Shown here: positions 44,349 to 52,503 of the stretch, in pieces | How the letters are laid out: each line of letters opens with the position of its first letter | Numbering within the stretch: the stretch's first letter is position 1 | Source: G963669295 sp963669295 | GTDB lineage: Bacteria > Bacteroidota > Bacteroidia > Flavobacteriales_D > CALLUQ01 | DNA length: 64,000 bases | Direction of reading: 5' to 3' | Assembly (NCBI GenBank): GCA_963669295.1 | Contig: OY769938.1 | Location: forward strand, 682,001-746,000 | The notes under the pieces: generated by a model | What the model was told of the DNA's origin: nothing | Databases searched by the model: none | Seen by the model: only the letters and a program-made list of their open reading frames with translations | Position numbers and translations under genes: made by a program

Positions 44349-46301
44349 ATGAAACCTTCATTTAGAGAGAAACTTCGATACAAGTTCGAACGTTTTATGG
44401 CCAAAGGTGGAGCCTCCATCTTTGTGAGCTTGGTGATTTTATTTGCTGTATGTTTTGTGTTTGCTATTGGCATTCGTTGGGTCATTATGGCGTTTGCTCC
44501 CGACTTTGACATGAGCGATGGTTTTTCTACCCATATCTGGCGCACTTTTTTGGAAATGACCGACCCGGGTAATATGAACCAGGACAATGCTTCTCCTACT
44601 GTAGTGAAGCTCTCCACCATTATTTCCGGAATTATTGGGGTAGTCATCTTCTCGATGCTTATTGCATTCATCACTGCCTTTCTCGAAAAAACGCTGTATG
44701 AATTCAGGAAAGGAGCCGGCAAGGTATTGGAGTTTGAACAAACGCTAATCCTGGGATGGAACGAACGGGTTATTGATATCATTCTCGAACTTATTATAGC
44801 CAATGAAAGTGAGAAAAAGGCCAGCATTGTTATCCTGGCCAATCATCCTAAAGAAGATATGGATGATACCATTACTAAGTACATTACCGACCCTCAAACC
44901 ACTTCCATCATTACCACCTCTGGTAACCCCACTTCATTAACCGAATTAAGGCGAATCAATGCTCAAGAGGCGAAATCGGTCATTGTATTGGCCAGTTGTT
45001 CAGACAGTGCCTCAAACGAAGCAAAAATACTCTCCGACACACAATCTATCATGGTGATTATGGCCCTGGTAGCTTGTCAGGGAGGAGAAAACGAATTGCC
45101 CATCATTGCTGAAGTGTTCAACCAGGACAAACGCGATATCGTTGCCTCTTTCGAAGACGAAAACATCATTTCCATTGATAGCTGGGACATCATGGGGAAA
45201 CTGTTGGTGCAAACCTCTTTAACTAGCGGACTGGAAATGGTTTACAACGAAGTACTATCGTTCGATGGCAGTGAAGTATATTTTTACCAACCGGATAATG
45301 GGTGGAACAACACGAACTTTTACGACTTGCCATTTCACTTTATAGATGGCATTCCTTTGGGAATACACAAAGCCAATGGCGACCTGTTGTTACGCCCTCC
45401 TACCGACACTCTTATGGAAGACGACGATGAAATCCTCATCCTGGCCGAAGATGATTCTACCATCGACTTTAACAAAACCAGGTTGTTCCAAGTAAAAGAC
45501 TTTAAGTATGAGGAAAAAAAGCTTGAGCCTACCTCTAAAAGAACATTGGTACTGGGGTGGCACGACGTTGCAAAAATCTTCATTCGAGAAGCCGATGATT
45601 ACTTGTTGGAAGGATCATCTTTCGACATTATGTTCCATGAGCCTTCTGATGAAATCATGGAGAAAATAGATGCATTGAAAGCAGCACACGATGACCTGGT
45701 GATTAACCATGTAAATGAAAGCCCTTTACACATGGATTACCTCATCTCCATGAACCCTTTTACCTACGATAACATCATCATCCTATCACAAGATTCAGGA
45801 GAACAGTCCGCTGAGAAAGTAGATTCTGATACCTTAATGATTTTGTTGATGCTACGAAAAGTTGCTCGAGAAAAAGAAATCACCAACCACCATACCAAAA
45901 TCATTACTCAAATTCTTAACTCCGAGAATCAAGACCTCATCATTCAAACCGATGTTGATGACTTCATCATTAGTAACAAGCTCATAACAATGATTCTTGC
46001 ACAGTTAAGCGAAGCTCCAGAAATCAAAAAACTGTACGACGATATCTTTGAAGAAGACGGCAGTGAGATTTACGTGAAACCCACATCTCTTTACTTTACT
46101 GAATTCCCGGTTCAACTTTCTTTTGCCGATGTAATGGCCACTGCCAACAAACGGGATGAAATTTGCCTTGGCATACGTTTGGGCAACAAAACCAAAAATC
46201 CTGACGAGAACTTTGGGGTTATCCTCAACCTGCCTAAAGACAAATCGATTACGTTGAATGAAAATGATTACCTGGTAGTATTGGCAGAAGACGAACTGTA
46301 A
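44349..46301 (+). CDS. CASTOR/POLLUX-type ion channel protein
   Basis: The frame is open from a TTG at 44334, but the ATG at 44349 (MKPSFREKLRYKFERFM) is the better start, giving 650 residues. One helix lies near residue 25-50 and another near 93-120, with a pore-loop-sized segment between them (WRTFLEMTDPGN). Two RCK-like Rossmann regions follow (TLILGWNERVIDIILEL and LVLGWHDVAKIFIREA) plus the CASTOR/POLLUX-specific region. In plants these proteins are nuclear-envelope cation channels needed for symbiosis signalling; bacterial relatives are presumed ligand-gated cation channels of the inner membrane. TDPGN takes the place of the K+ filter, so selectivity is not predictable. Confidence 0.88.
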   Translation: MKPSFREKLRYKFERFMAKGGASIFVSLVILFAVCFVFAIGIRWVIMAFAPDFDMSDGFSTHIWRTFLEMTDPGNMNQDNASPTVVKLSTIISGIIGVVIFSMLIAFITAFLEKTLYEFRKGAGKVLEFEQTLILGWNERVIDIILELIIANESEKKASIVILANHPKEDMDDTITKYITDPQTTSIITTSGNPTSLTELRRINAQEAKSVIVLASCSDSASNEAKILSDTQSIMVIMALVACQGGENELPIIAEVFNQDKRDIVASFEDENIISIDSWDIMGKLLVQTSLTSGLEMVYNEVLSFDGSEVYFYQPDNGWNNTNFYDLPFHFIDGIPLGIHKANGDLLLRPPTDTLMEDDDEILILAEDDSTIDFNKTRLFQVKDFKYEEKKLEPTSKRTLVLGWHDVAKIFIREADDYLLEGSSFDIMFHEPSDEIMEKIDALKAAHDDLVINHVNESPLHMDYLISMNPFTYDNIIILSQDSGEQSAEKVDSDTLMILLMLRKVAREKEITNHHTKIITQILNSENQDLIIQTDVDDFIISNKLITMILAQLSEAPEIKKLYDDIFEEDGSEIYVKPTSLYFTEFPVQLSFADVMATANKRDEICLGIRLGNKTKNPDENFGVILNLPKDKSITLNENDYLVVLAEDEL

Positions 46302-46344
46302 TACTGCAAAGGTGTTGGACTTACAATAATTAGCACAATTAGTA

Positions 46345-46376
46345 TTGCTATACTTCAACGCTTTGTAGTATGTTTA
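46345..46376 (+). promoter_or_regulatory. possible promoter of the BNR protein gene
   Basis: TTG at 46345-46347, a 21-nt spacer and TATGTTTA at 46369-46376, one mismatch from TAnnTTTG. The inferred start near 46383 gives a leader of about 60 nt to the ATG at 46445. Confidence 0.4.
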
Positions 46377-46444
46377 TTGCACCTAACCGTACCTAATGCA
46401 TGCTTTTTCTTGCAAAAGAATGGCGTGCTACTAAAACTGCTGAC

Positions 46445-49400
46445 ATGAAAACGCGCCACTTTTTTCTCCTGGTTATTCTATGTGTATTTGCCATCAATGC
46501 CTCCGCACAAACCAACGAACATTGGGGAGACCTAATGAATCAACCTGGGGTTAACTTTTACGAAAAGCAAGCGCAATTCAACCAATATTGGGAAGGTAAA
46601 GCAGTAGTAAAAGGAAACGGTTGGAAACAATTTAAACGTTGGGAAAACAAATGGGAGCCACGCCTCTACCCTACCGGAAAGTTCCCTGAGCATTACAACT
46701 GGTTAAACGAAACCAGTTTCTTTCGCGATGAACATCGCGGTGGTGGAGCCGACTCAGCCGATTGGTCGCCAATGGGGCCGGAGCAGTTTTCTGGTAATCC
46801 CTCTTACACCAACGAACATGGGCGCATCAACACCATCGTACAAGATCCTTCCGATACCAGCACCTTGTATGTAGGCACACCTGCTGGTGGGCTTTGGAAA
46901 ACTACCGATGGGGGGAGCAGTTGGACCCCATTAACCGATTGGTTTGCTGCCATAGGGGTATCGGCCATTGCTGTTGATCCCAACGACCCTAACACTATTT
47001 ATGTAGGTACAGGCGATAGCGATGCAGGAGATACCCCAAGCATTGGTGTGATGAAATCTACCGATGGTGGTTTAACGTGGAACCCAACAGGGCTTACTTA
47101 TACCGTAGATCAAGGCATAGACTCTAAAAAGTTGATGTTTCACCCCACCAATAACAACATCTTGTTTTTGGCTTCAAATGATGGGTTATTGAAAACTACG
47201 GATGGTGGAAATACCTGGACCACTGTTATTACTTTAGGCATTTACGATTTTGAGTTCCACCCCACCAATCCCGACACCATGTATGCTGTAGGTGGTGGAA
47301 CGTATTATAAATCTGTTGATGGGGGAAACAACTTTGGTATTCTTGGGAATGGCTTGCCAACTTCCTTTGATGTGAACCGTTACTTCATTGCTGTATCAGC
47401 TGCAGCCCCCGACAATGTGTATATATTGGCCAACAACAACGACTACTCCTACAAAGGATTGTACCGCTCAACCGATGCAGGTGTTTCCTTTTCACAAATG
47501 TCGAACTCACCCAACATCTTTTCGTGGGCAAGCGATGGTTCAGGAAGCGGAGGGCAGTCGTGGTACGACATGGCATTAGCGGTGAATCCCTACAACCCCG
47601 ACGAGATTTTTGTTGGAGGCGTAAATGTATGGAGGTCACTGGATGGTGGACAAAGTTGGACCATACAGGGTCACTGGTGGGGCGATAACGCACCTTACGT
47701 ACATGCCGACATTCATTACCTTGTTTTCTTTGATAGTGTGCTGTATTGCGGCAACGATGGCGGCATTGTGAAAACTTACGACCGCGACACCATTTGGTTT
47801 GACCTGAGCGATGGCTTAAACATCTCACAATACTATGGACTTGGAGGCAGCCCACAAACACCCGGGTTTATTATGGCCGGGGCTCAAGACAATGGCACCG
47901 ACTTTTTCGATGGCTCGGAATGGCACCACTGGTCGGGAGGCGATGGCATGGATACCCACATCGATTATTCCAACGATGACATTCGATACATTTCTGGCTA
48001 TGGAGGACACATGGCACGGTTTGAAAACAATGGGAACGATTATTACGACATTAGGGCTACTTCAAACGAATCAGCTTCCTGGGTCATTCCATATCAATTA
48101 GACCCTTCCGATCCTCAAACACTTTATGCTGGCTATCGCAACGTATGGAAAACACAAAACAAAGGAGCCAGTTGGCAAAAGATTTCCAATCTTCCTATAA
48201 GTGTAGTACTTAACTGCTTGTTTGTAGCTCCTTCTAACAACGATTACATCTATGTAAGTGATGGCAGCTTGATGTGGATGACTTCCGATCATGGAACCAA
48301 TTGGCAGCAGGTTAACAGTGGCCTGCCTAACCTCAGCATCACTTCTATCGCTGCACATCACAACAATCCTCTGGATGTGTATGTTACCTTATCTGGATAT
48401 AATGCTGGTAACAAGGTATATCATAGCACTGATGGAGGAACCAACTGGAGCAACATTACCATGAATCTGCCTAATGTTCCCGCCAATCATATTACCATTC
48501 AACAAGGAGGCAATGAAGGGCTTTATGTAGGGATGGATGCTGGTGTGTATTACTATGATGATAACCTTGCTGACTGGCAGCCTTTCATGATGAACCTTCC
48601 CAATGTTATTGTTAACGAATTGGAAATTAACTATGCCATTGATAAAATTCGCGCAGCTACTTTTGGTCGAGGTGTTTGGGAGTCGGATTTGTATGTTCCT
48701 TCTAACCTTGCCCCTCAGGCTAATTTTGTAGTAGACAAAAGCGCAAAGTGCCCTGGAGATTCAATTCAGTTTACAGACATTTCCCTCTTTGGGGCTACCT
48801 CCTGGCAATGGTCATTCCCGGGAGGAACTCCTGCTACTTCCATCGATCAGCATCCAGTAATTAGTTACAGCGTTGGTGGTACCTATACTGCCTCCCTCAT
48901 TGTAAATGGAAGCGATACCATTACAAAAACATTTGAAGCAAACATTGGCAACAACCAAATGTTGGTCAACATTTTCACAGACGACTACCCGGCAGAAACT
49001 TCATGGAGCATGAACGATGATGCGGGAATAGAAATGAGTGCCCAACCTGTGGGGGCTTTCCAAAACAATCAATTCCTTTACACCGATACCATTTGCTTAA
49101 TGGATGGATGCTACGACTTTACCATTTTTGATGGATATGGTGACGGCATTTGCTGTAACTACGGACAGGGCTATATCTTGCTCACCAATATTTTTGGAGA
49201 CACCCTGGCATACGAAGGCAATTTTACAGGAAGCAGTCAAACATTCAACTTCTGTCTGCCTTTGGCCACATCCATTGATGATGACCTCACCATGATTGAC
49301 GCCATTCGTGTGTACCCCAATCCGGTGAATGATGAATTGAGTATTGTTGCTCCTTCTTCGCTCAATGGAATACAAGTAGATGTCATCAATGCATTAGGAC

Positions 49401-49534
49401 AAACCCTTGAATCAAGAGTTTGTAAAGGAGTACAACGCGAAACATTAAACGTTGCTTCCTTACAGCAAGGCATATACTTTGTGCGTTTAAGCACTGCTAC
49501 TTCAACTCGTACGCTGAGGGTAGTGAAAAAATAA
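46445..49534 (+). CDS. T9SS-secreted BNR/sortilin-repeat protein
   Basis: The frame is open from 46400, but the ATG at 46445 starts the signal peptide (MKTRHFFLLVILCVFAINAS, AQ), giving 1029 residues. Residues about 130-750 are a large propeller of BNR/sortilin-type repeats (KTTDGGSSWTPL, KSTDGGLTWNP, RSLDGGQSWTIQ, HSTDGGTNWSNI), as in glycoside-binding or xyloglucanase-like secreted proteins. A PKD domain (about 762-838), a region with Cys-containing DGYGDGICCNYGQGY, and a T9SS sorting domain (VYPNPVNDEL) follow. No catalytic residues can be assigned. The gene ends exactly where the convergent lipoprotein gene ends. Confidence 0.9.
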   Translation: MKTRHFFLLVILCVFAINASAQTNEHWGDLMNQPGVNFYEKQAQFNQYWEGKAVVKGNGWKQFKRWENKWEPRLYPTGKFPEHYNWLNETSFFRDEHRGGGADSADWSPMGPEQFSGNPSYTNEHGRINTIVQDPSDTSTLYVGTPAGGLWKTTDGGSSWTPLTDWFAAIGVSAIAVDPNDPNTIYVGTGDSDAGDTPSIGVMKSTDGGLTWNPTGLTYTVDQGIDSKKLMFHPTNNNILFLASNDGLLKTTDGGNTWTTVITLGIYDFEFHPTNPDTMYAVGGGTYYKSVDGGNNFGILGNGLPTSFDVNRYFIAVSAAAPDNVYILANNNDYSYKGLYRSTDAGVSFSQMSNSPNIFSWASDGSGSGGQSWYDMALAVNPYNPDEIFVGGVNVWRSLDGGQSWTIQGHWWGDNAPYVHADIHYLVFFDSVLYCGNDGGIVKTYDRDTIWFDLSDGLNISQYYGLGGSPQTPGFIMAGAQDNGTDFFDGSEWHHWSGGDGMDTHIDYSNDDIRYISGYGGHMARFENNGNDYYDIRATSNESASWVIPYQLDPSDPQTLYAGYRNVWKTQNKGASWQKISNLPISVVLNCLFVAPSNNDYIYVSDGSLMWMTSDHGTNWQQVNSGLPNLSITSIAAHHNNPLDVYVTLSGYNAGNKVYHSTDGGTNWSNITMNLPNVPANHITIQQGGNEGLYVGMDAGVYYYDDNLADWQPFMMNLPNVIVNELEINYAIDKIRAATFGRGVWESDLYVPSNLAPQANFVVDKSAKCPGDSIQFTDISLFGATSWQWSFPGGTPATSIDQHPVISYSVGGTYTASLIVNGSDTITKTFEANIGNNQMLVNIFTDDYPAETSWSMNDDAGIEMSAQPVGAFQNNQFLYTDTICLMDGCYDFTIFDGYGDGICCNYGQGYILLTNIFGDTLAYEGNFTGSSQTFNFCLPLATSIDDDLTMIDAIRVYPNPVNDELSIVAPSSLNGIQVDVINALGQTLESRVCKGVQRETLNVASLQQGIYFVRLSTATSTRTLRVVKK

Positions 49535-50440
49535 CTACTCTATCATAGGAATCATGCCGCGCAAGCCCATGTCTACCACTGTATCGCCATCAAGTGGCTC
49601 GTAGATGCCATTGGCATTAGCATCGGTCCACTCAAAACTGTTGTTGGTCGACAATGAAATGTTAACAACAATGTCTTCTGTTTCATTTCCAGTGATGGTG
49701 AGTGCTGTTGGAAATTGCCCGGTAACAATGCACGAGCCTTGTGGAATTGGAGAAGTAGCAAATAACGGGTTGGGTACAGTAGTGGCACCTGGAGGCGCCT
49801 GGCCATCTACTACCGTATTGAAAGTACTTTCCTCAAATCCCCAATAACCTTGAAGTTTGTTGGCATTTACTGTAATGCTTTGGGTATTGATGGTATAAGC
49901 AGAAATGTATGTTTCTGCACCAACAAAAGAAGCTATGGTGCCCTCAAGGTCGAAGCCGTTGGCTCGAAAATCGATGTTGTAGTTTTGATACGAAAGAGAT
50001 ACTCGTAACCATTCGTAGGTACCTGGAGTAACCTGTGATAGTGGTATGGTAACAAACACCTCACCATTGTTCACTACGGTTGCTTGATCGTGATCGATGG
50101 CCACATTTCCTCCTGCACTTGTTACAGGTCCTTGATAGGCCACCTCTCCACTGCCCAATGCAGTAAACATATCTGGAGCCATTTCAATGTAATTGGCACT
50201 TACCCCATTAAACCTGGGAGATTGGGCAGAGTGTCCGGCAGGAATGGTTGCCGGGTTCCCTAAATTATCCAACCTACTTTGTGTAGAGTCGAGGGTAAAT
50301 TTAAAAACGAGTGATGCTGCATTGTTGGCACCTCCACTTCCGGCAGGAGTGGTAGTGGTATCATCGTCTTTTTTACATGAGGTTACCACAAGGCCAAAGG
50401 CCAAAGCAGTTACCAGGAATTGAAGGGTTTTTCTTTTCAT
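49535..50440 (-). CDS. surface lipoprotein of unknown function
   Basis: The frame is open from 50464, but the ATG at 50440 (MKRKTLQFLVTALAFGLVVT) starts a lipoprotein signal with lipobox VTSC, giving 301 residues. The mature N-terminus CKKDDD, positive then acidic directly after Cys, resembles the lipoprotein export signal that sends lipoproteins to the cell surface in Bacteroidota. The rest is all-beta and Cys-poor, ending in a DANANGIYEPLDGD calcium-loop-like motif (EF-hand/dockerin-like spacing). I recognise no family. Its stop codon abuts that of the convergent gene. Confidence 0.78.
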   Translation of the reverse strand: MKRKTLQFLVTALAFGLVVTSCKKDDDTTTTPAGSGGANNAASLVFKFTLDSTQSRLDNLGNPATIPAGHSAQSPRFNGVSANYIEMAPDMFTALGSGEVAYQGPVTSAGGNVAIDHDQATVVNNGEVFVTIPLSQVTPGTYEWLRVSLSYQNYNIDFRANGFDLEGTIASFVGAETYISAYTINTQSITVNANKLQGYWGFEESTFNTVVDGQAPPGATTVPNPLFATSPIPQGSCIVTGQFPTALTITGNETEDIVVNISLSTNNSFEWTDANANGIYEPLDGDTVVDMGLRGMIPMIE

Positions 50441-50535
50441 GAAATGAGAGTTAAGTGGTTGCAATTTAGGGAATTTATCAAAATAGCTGTTCCTTTTTTA
50501 AAGGAATGCGTTATACCATCAGTAAACATAAAAAG

Positions 50536-51372
50536 ATGAAATATACCTTGCTCCTACCCCTACTGGCTTTTACCATGGCATTCACCTGCTATGCTTGCGC
50601 CACAACATCAACAAACATCGAGCCACATGCTGTAAACGGACACTGGTTACAAACTGGTGCTACGGTAGCAATAGATTTTACACTAGGGGCTGCGGAAGTA
50701 CTTCCCTCTTCTGTTTATGCAGTAGATACTGCTGACCTTGCCACTGTAAAAAAGCAATATGGTGTACTTAAGAGTACTATTAAACAACAGCGGCAACAAT
50801 TGGCACAACAGTACAACCAGGCCTCTACCGATAGCAGCAAAGCTGTAGCATTACAACAAGCCCGTCAGTACCTACATCAAGTATTGGTGAATGATGTATT
50901 TCCTACCTGGTATGGTACCGAATGGGATTTTAACGGCTATACCAACCACCCTCGCGATGGACAAATTGCCTGCGGCTACTTTGTATCAACTACCCTCAAG
51001 CATACCGGTATCAACATCAATCGTTATGATGTTGCTAAACAGTATTCGCACTCCATTGTAAAAACCCTTTGCACTTCCGATAGCATTCAACGCATTACTA
51101 ATTTCGATCAATTGCTCAAGTACTTGAACAATCGTCCTAACGATCTCTACATTGTTGGCTTAGACAGTCATGTGGGCTTCCTTCAAAAATCAGATGAAGG
51201 CATCTTCTTCATTCACTCCAACTACATTGGGCCGGTAGCGGTAGAAAAAGAGCTTGCCACCCAATCAGAAGCCCTGCAATACTCAGAAGTATGGGTATTG
51301 GGACATTTAATGTCGAACGATGCCTTGATCAAAAAGTGGTTAACAGGCATCTCTATTCCAGTTGTTGAATAA
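50536..51372 (+). CDS. putative NlpC/P60-like secreted cysteine hydrolase
   Basis: The ATG at 50536 (MKYTLLLPLLAFTMAFTCYA) begins a signal peptide and is preferred to the earlier in-frame ATG at 50506. The protein is 278 residues. A helical region with Gln-rich stretches (KSTIKQQRQQLAQQYNQ) precedes a domain with the order expected of a papain-like amidase: DGQIACGYFVSTTLKHTG (possible nucleophile Cys) and then GLDSHVGFLQKSDEG (possible His). The order and spacing fit NlpC/P60-type cell-wall amidases, but this is motif-level reasoning, not a firm family match. Confidence 0.62.
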   Translation: MKYTLLLPLLAFTMAFTCYACATTSTNIEPHAVNGHWLQTGATVAIDFTLGAAEVLPSSVYAVDTADLATVKKQYGVLKSTIKQQRQQLAQQYNQASTDSSKAVALQQARQYLHQVLVNDVFPTWYGTEWDFNGYTNHPRDGQIACGYFVSTTLKHTGININRYDVAKQYSHSIVKTLCTSDSIQRITNFDQLLKYLNNRPNDLYIVGLDSHVGFLQKSDEGIFFIHSNYIGPVAVEKELATQSEALQYSEVWVLGHLMSNDALIKKWLTGISIPVVE

Positions 51373-51419
51373 ACATGTAATGGCATGGTTCTTGTCGGTG
51401 GTTGTAACAAAATTAAAGC

Positions 51420-51863
51420 ATGGCAAAACAGCAACTACACCTCTCAAAACCCTGCATTGAAAACTGGAGTAAAATGACTCCCAACCAACAAGGGAGACAT
51501 TGTGAACAATGCAATCTTACCGTAGTTGATTTCACGCAACATTCCAAAGAAGAAATCATTGAATTCTTTGAACAAAGAAAACATCAACATATTTGTGGGC
51601 GTTATCAAAAAAAGCACATCGATCAAATTGCCTATAAGCATCAATTGGCGCAACTGTTTAAGATAACTCCATCCGTAAAAAACTACGCTTTACTTCCTGT
51701 TAAGCTTGTTGTGGCTTGTTACCTGCTATTCATTACTTCGAGTTGCATGGGGGCACATGTTGCACAGCCAGCTACATACGACGTTAATGGCCCTTCTTCT
51801 TCCATAAAAAAAGTTGAATATATGCCTCCTCATGAATTGGATAACTCCGAAATAAATGGTTAA
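51420..51863 (+). CDS. small Cys-motif membrane protein
   Basis: A 147-residue protein. Its N-terminal 50 residues have the Bacteroidota motif SKPCIENWSKMTPNQQGRHC followed by EQCNLTVVDFTQ, with three Cys that could bind metal. A helix lies at about 85-105 (LPVKLVVACYLLFITSSC), after which the tail would be outside. The same motif heads various short Bacteroidota membrane proteins of unknown role. It lies 47 bp after the 50536 gene. Confidence 0.7.
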   Translation: MAKQQLHLSKPCIENWSKMTPNQQGRHCEQCNLTVVDFTQHSKEEIIEFFEQRKHQHICGRYQKKHIDQIAYKHQLAQLFKITPSVKNYALLPVKLVVACYLLFITSSCMGAHVAQPATYDVNGPSSSIKKVEYMPPHELDNSEING

Positions 51864-51971
51864 TTTATTCTCTTAAATACAAGGCCAATTATTAAGGTGC
51901 CTAACTGCTAAAACTACTCTCCTCTCACAATTTTTCAATCTCCATTTACGTATTGTTAAAAAAAGAGCTAT

Positions 51972-51991
51972 TTGTTATGCATGCATAACAA
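51972..51991. promoter_or_regulatory. palindromic operator, copy 2 (marR-fadNAE promoter)
   Basis: TTGTTATGCATGCATAACAA, identical to 35749-35768; here the symmetry extends two more bases on each side (51970-51993). It ends 7 bp before the -7 element at 51999, so a bound repressor would cover the -33 region. Its place directly before a marR gene implies autoregulation. Confidence 0.85.
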
Positions 51992-51998
51992 ATTTTTC

Positions 51999-52006
51999 TA
52001 TCTTTG
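51999..52006 (+). promoter_or_regulatory. -7 element of the marR-fadNAE promoter
   Basis: TATCTTTG matches TAnnTTTG. The TTG inside the palindrome (51972-51974) is 24 nt away. Initiation near 52013 leaves a very short leader before the ATG at 52025 and rules out the in-frame TTG at 52004 as a start. Confidence 0.65.
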
Positions 52007-52024
52007 GAATTGAAAACAAATTCT

Positions 52025-52483
52025 ATGAAGCCAGAAGAAACCGTAGACTTTCATATCAGATGGGCATGGCACCGCATTGCACGCATGTACAATGTAGAAG
52101 CTGCTAAACATGGGTTTTCCATGTCGGTGGGATATGTATTGCTCAACATCGATAAAGAAGGTACACCCTCTACTAAGCTAGGACCAAAAATGGGCATGGA
52201 AGCCCGAAGTCTTACCCGCACGTTACGCACCATGGAAGAAGATGGTTTGGTAAAAAGGGTTCCCGATAAAACCGATAAGCGAATGGTGAGGGTATTTTTA
52301 ACCGACAAGGGAAAAGAGAAGCGAGAAATTTCGCGTGATAAAGTCATCCAATTCAACCTGGCAGTTCAAAACCACATTCCGAAATCGAAGTTAAAAGTGT
52401 ATTTCGAAGTGCTGGAACGCATGAACGAGTTTTTAGAAGACAACAACATTTTCGAAGAAGATTTGGCGAGCAAAAAGAACTAG
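52025..52483 (+). CDS. MarR-family transcriptional regulator of fatty-acid genes
   Basis: A 152-residue winged-helix protein. Helix 1 and 5 residues (VDFHIRWAWHRIARMYN, VLERMNEFLED) form the dimer interface; the recognition part is STKLGPKMGMEARSLTRTLRTMEEDGLVKR, and the wing is VPDKTDKRMVRVFLTDKGKE. The start is the ATG at 52025 because the upstream TTG is inside the promoter. It is the first gene of an operon with fadN, fadA and fadE (21-, 18- and 18-bp gaps), and a 20-bp palindrome lies upstream. I infer a repressor released by an acyl-CoA or fatty acid; the ligand is not shown by the sequence. Confidence 0.9.
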   Translation: MKPEETVDFHIRWAWHRIARMYNVEAAKHGFSMSVGYVLLNIDKEGTPSTKLGPKMGMEARSLTRTLRTMEEDGLVKRVPDKTDKRMVRVFLTDKGKEKREISRDKVIQFNLAVQNHIPKSKLKVYFEVLERMNEFLEDNNIFEEDLASKKN

Positions 52484-52503
52484 CTCGCACATTTTGTACA
52501 ACC

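Noticed and set aside
47385..47861. 158-codon ORF on the minus strand inside the BNR gene
   Set aside because: It is antisense to a clear coding region with protein motifs and has no homology-like features.
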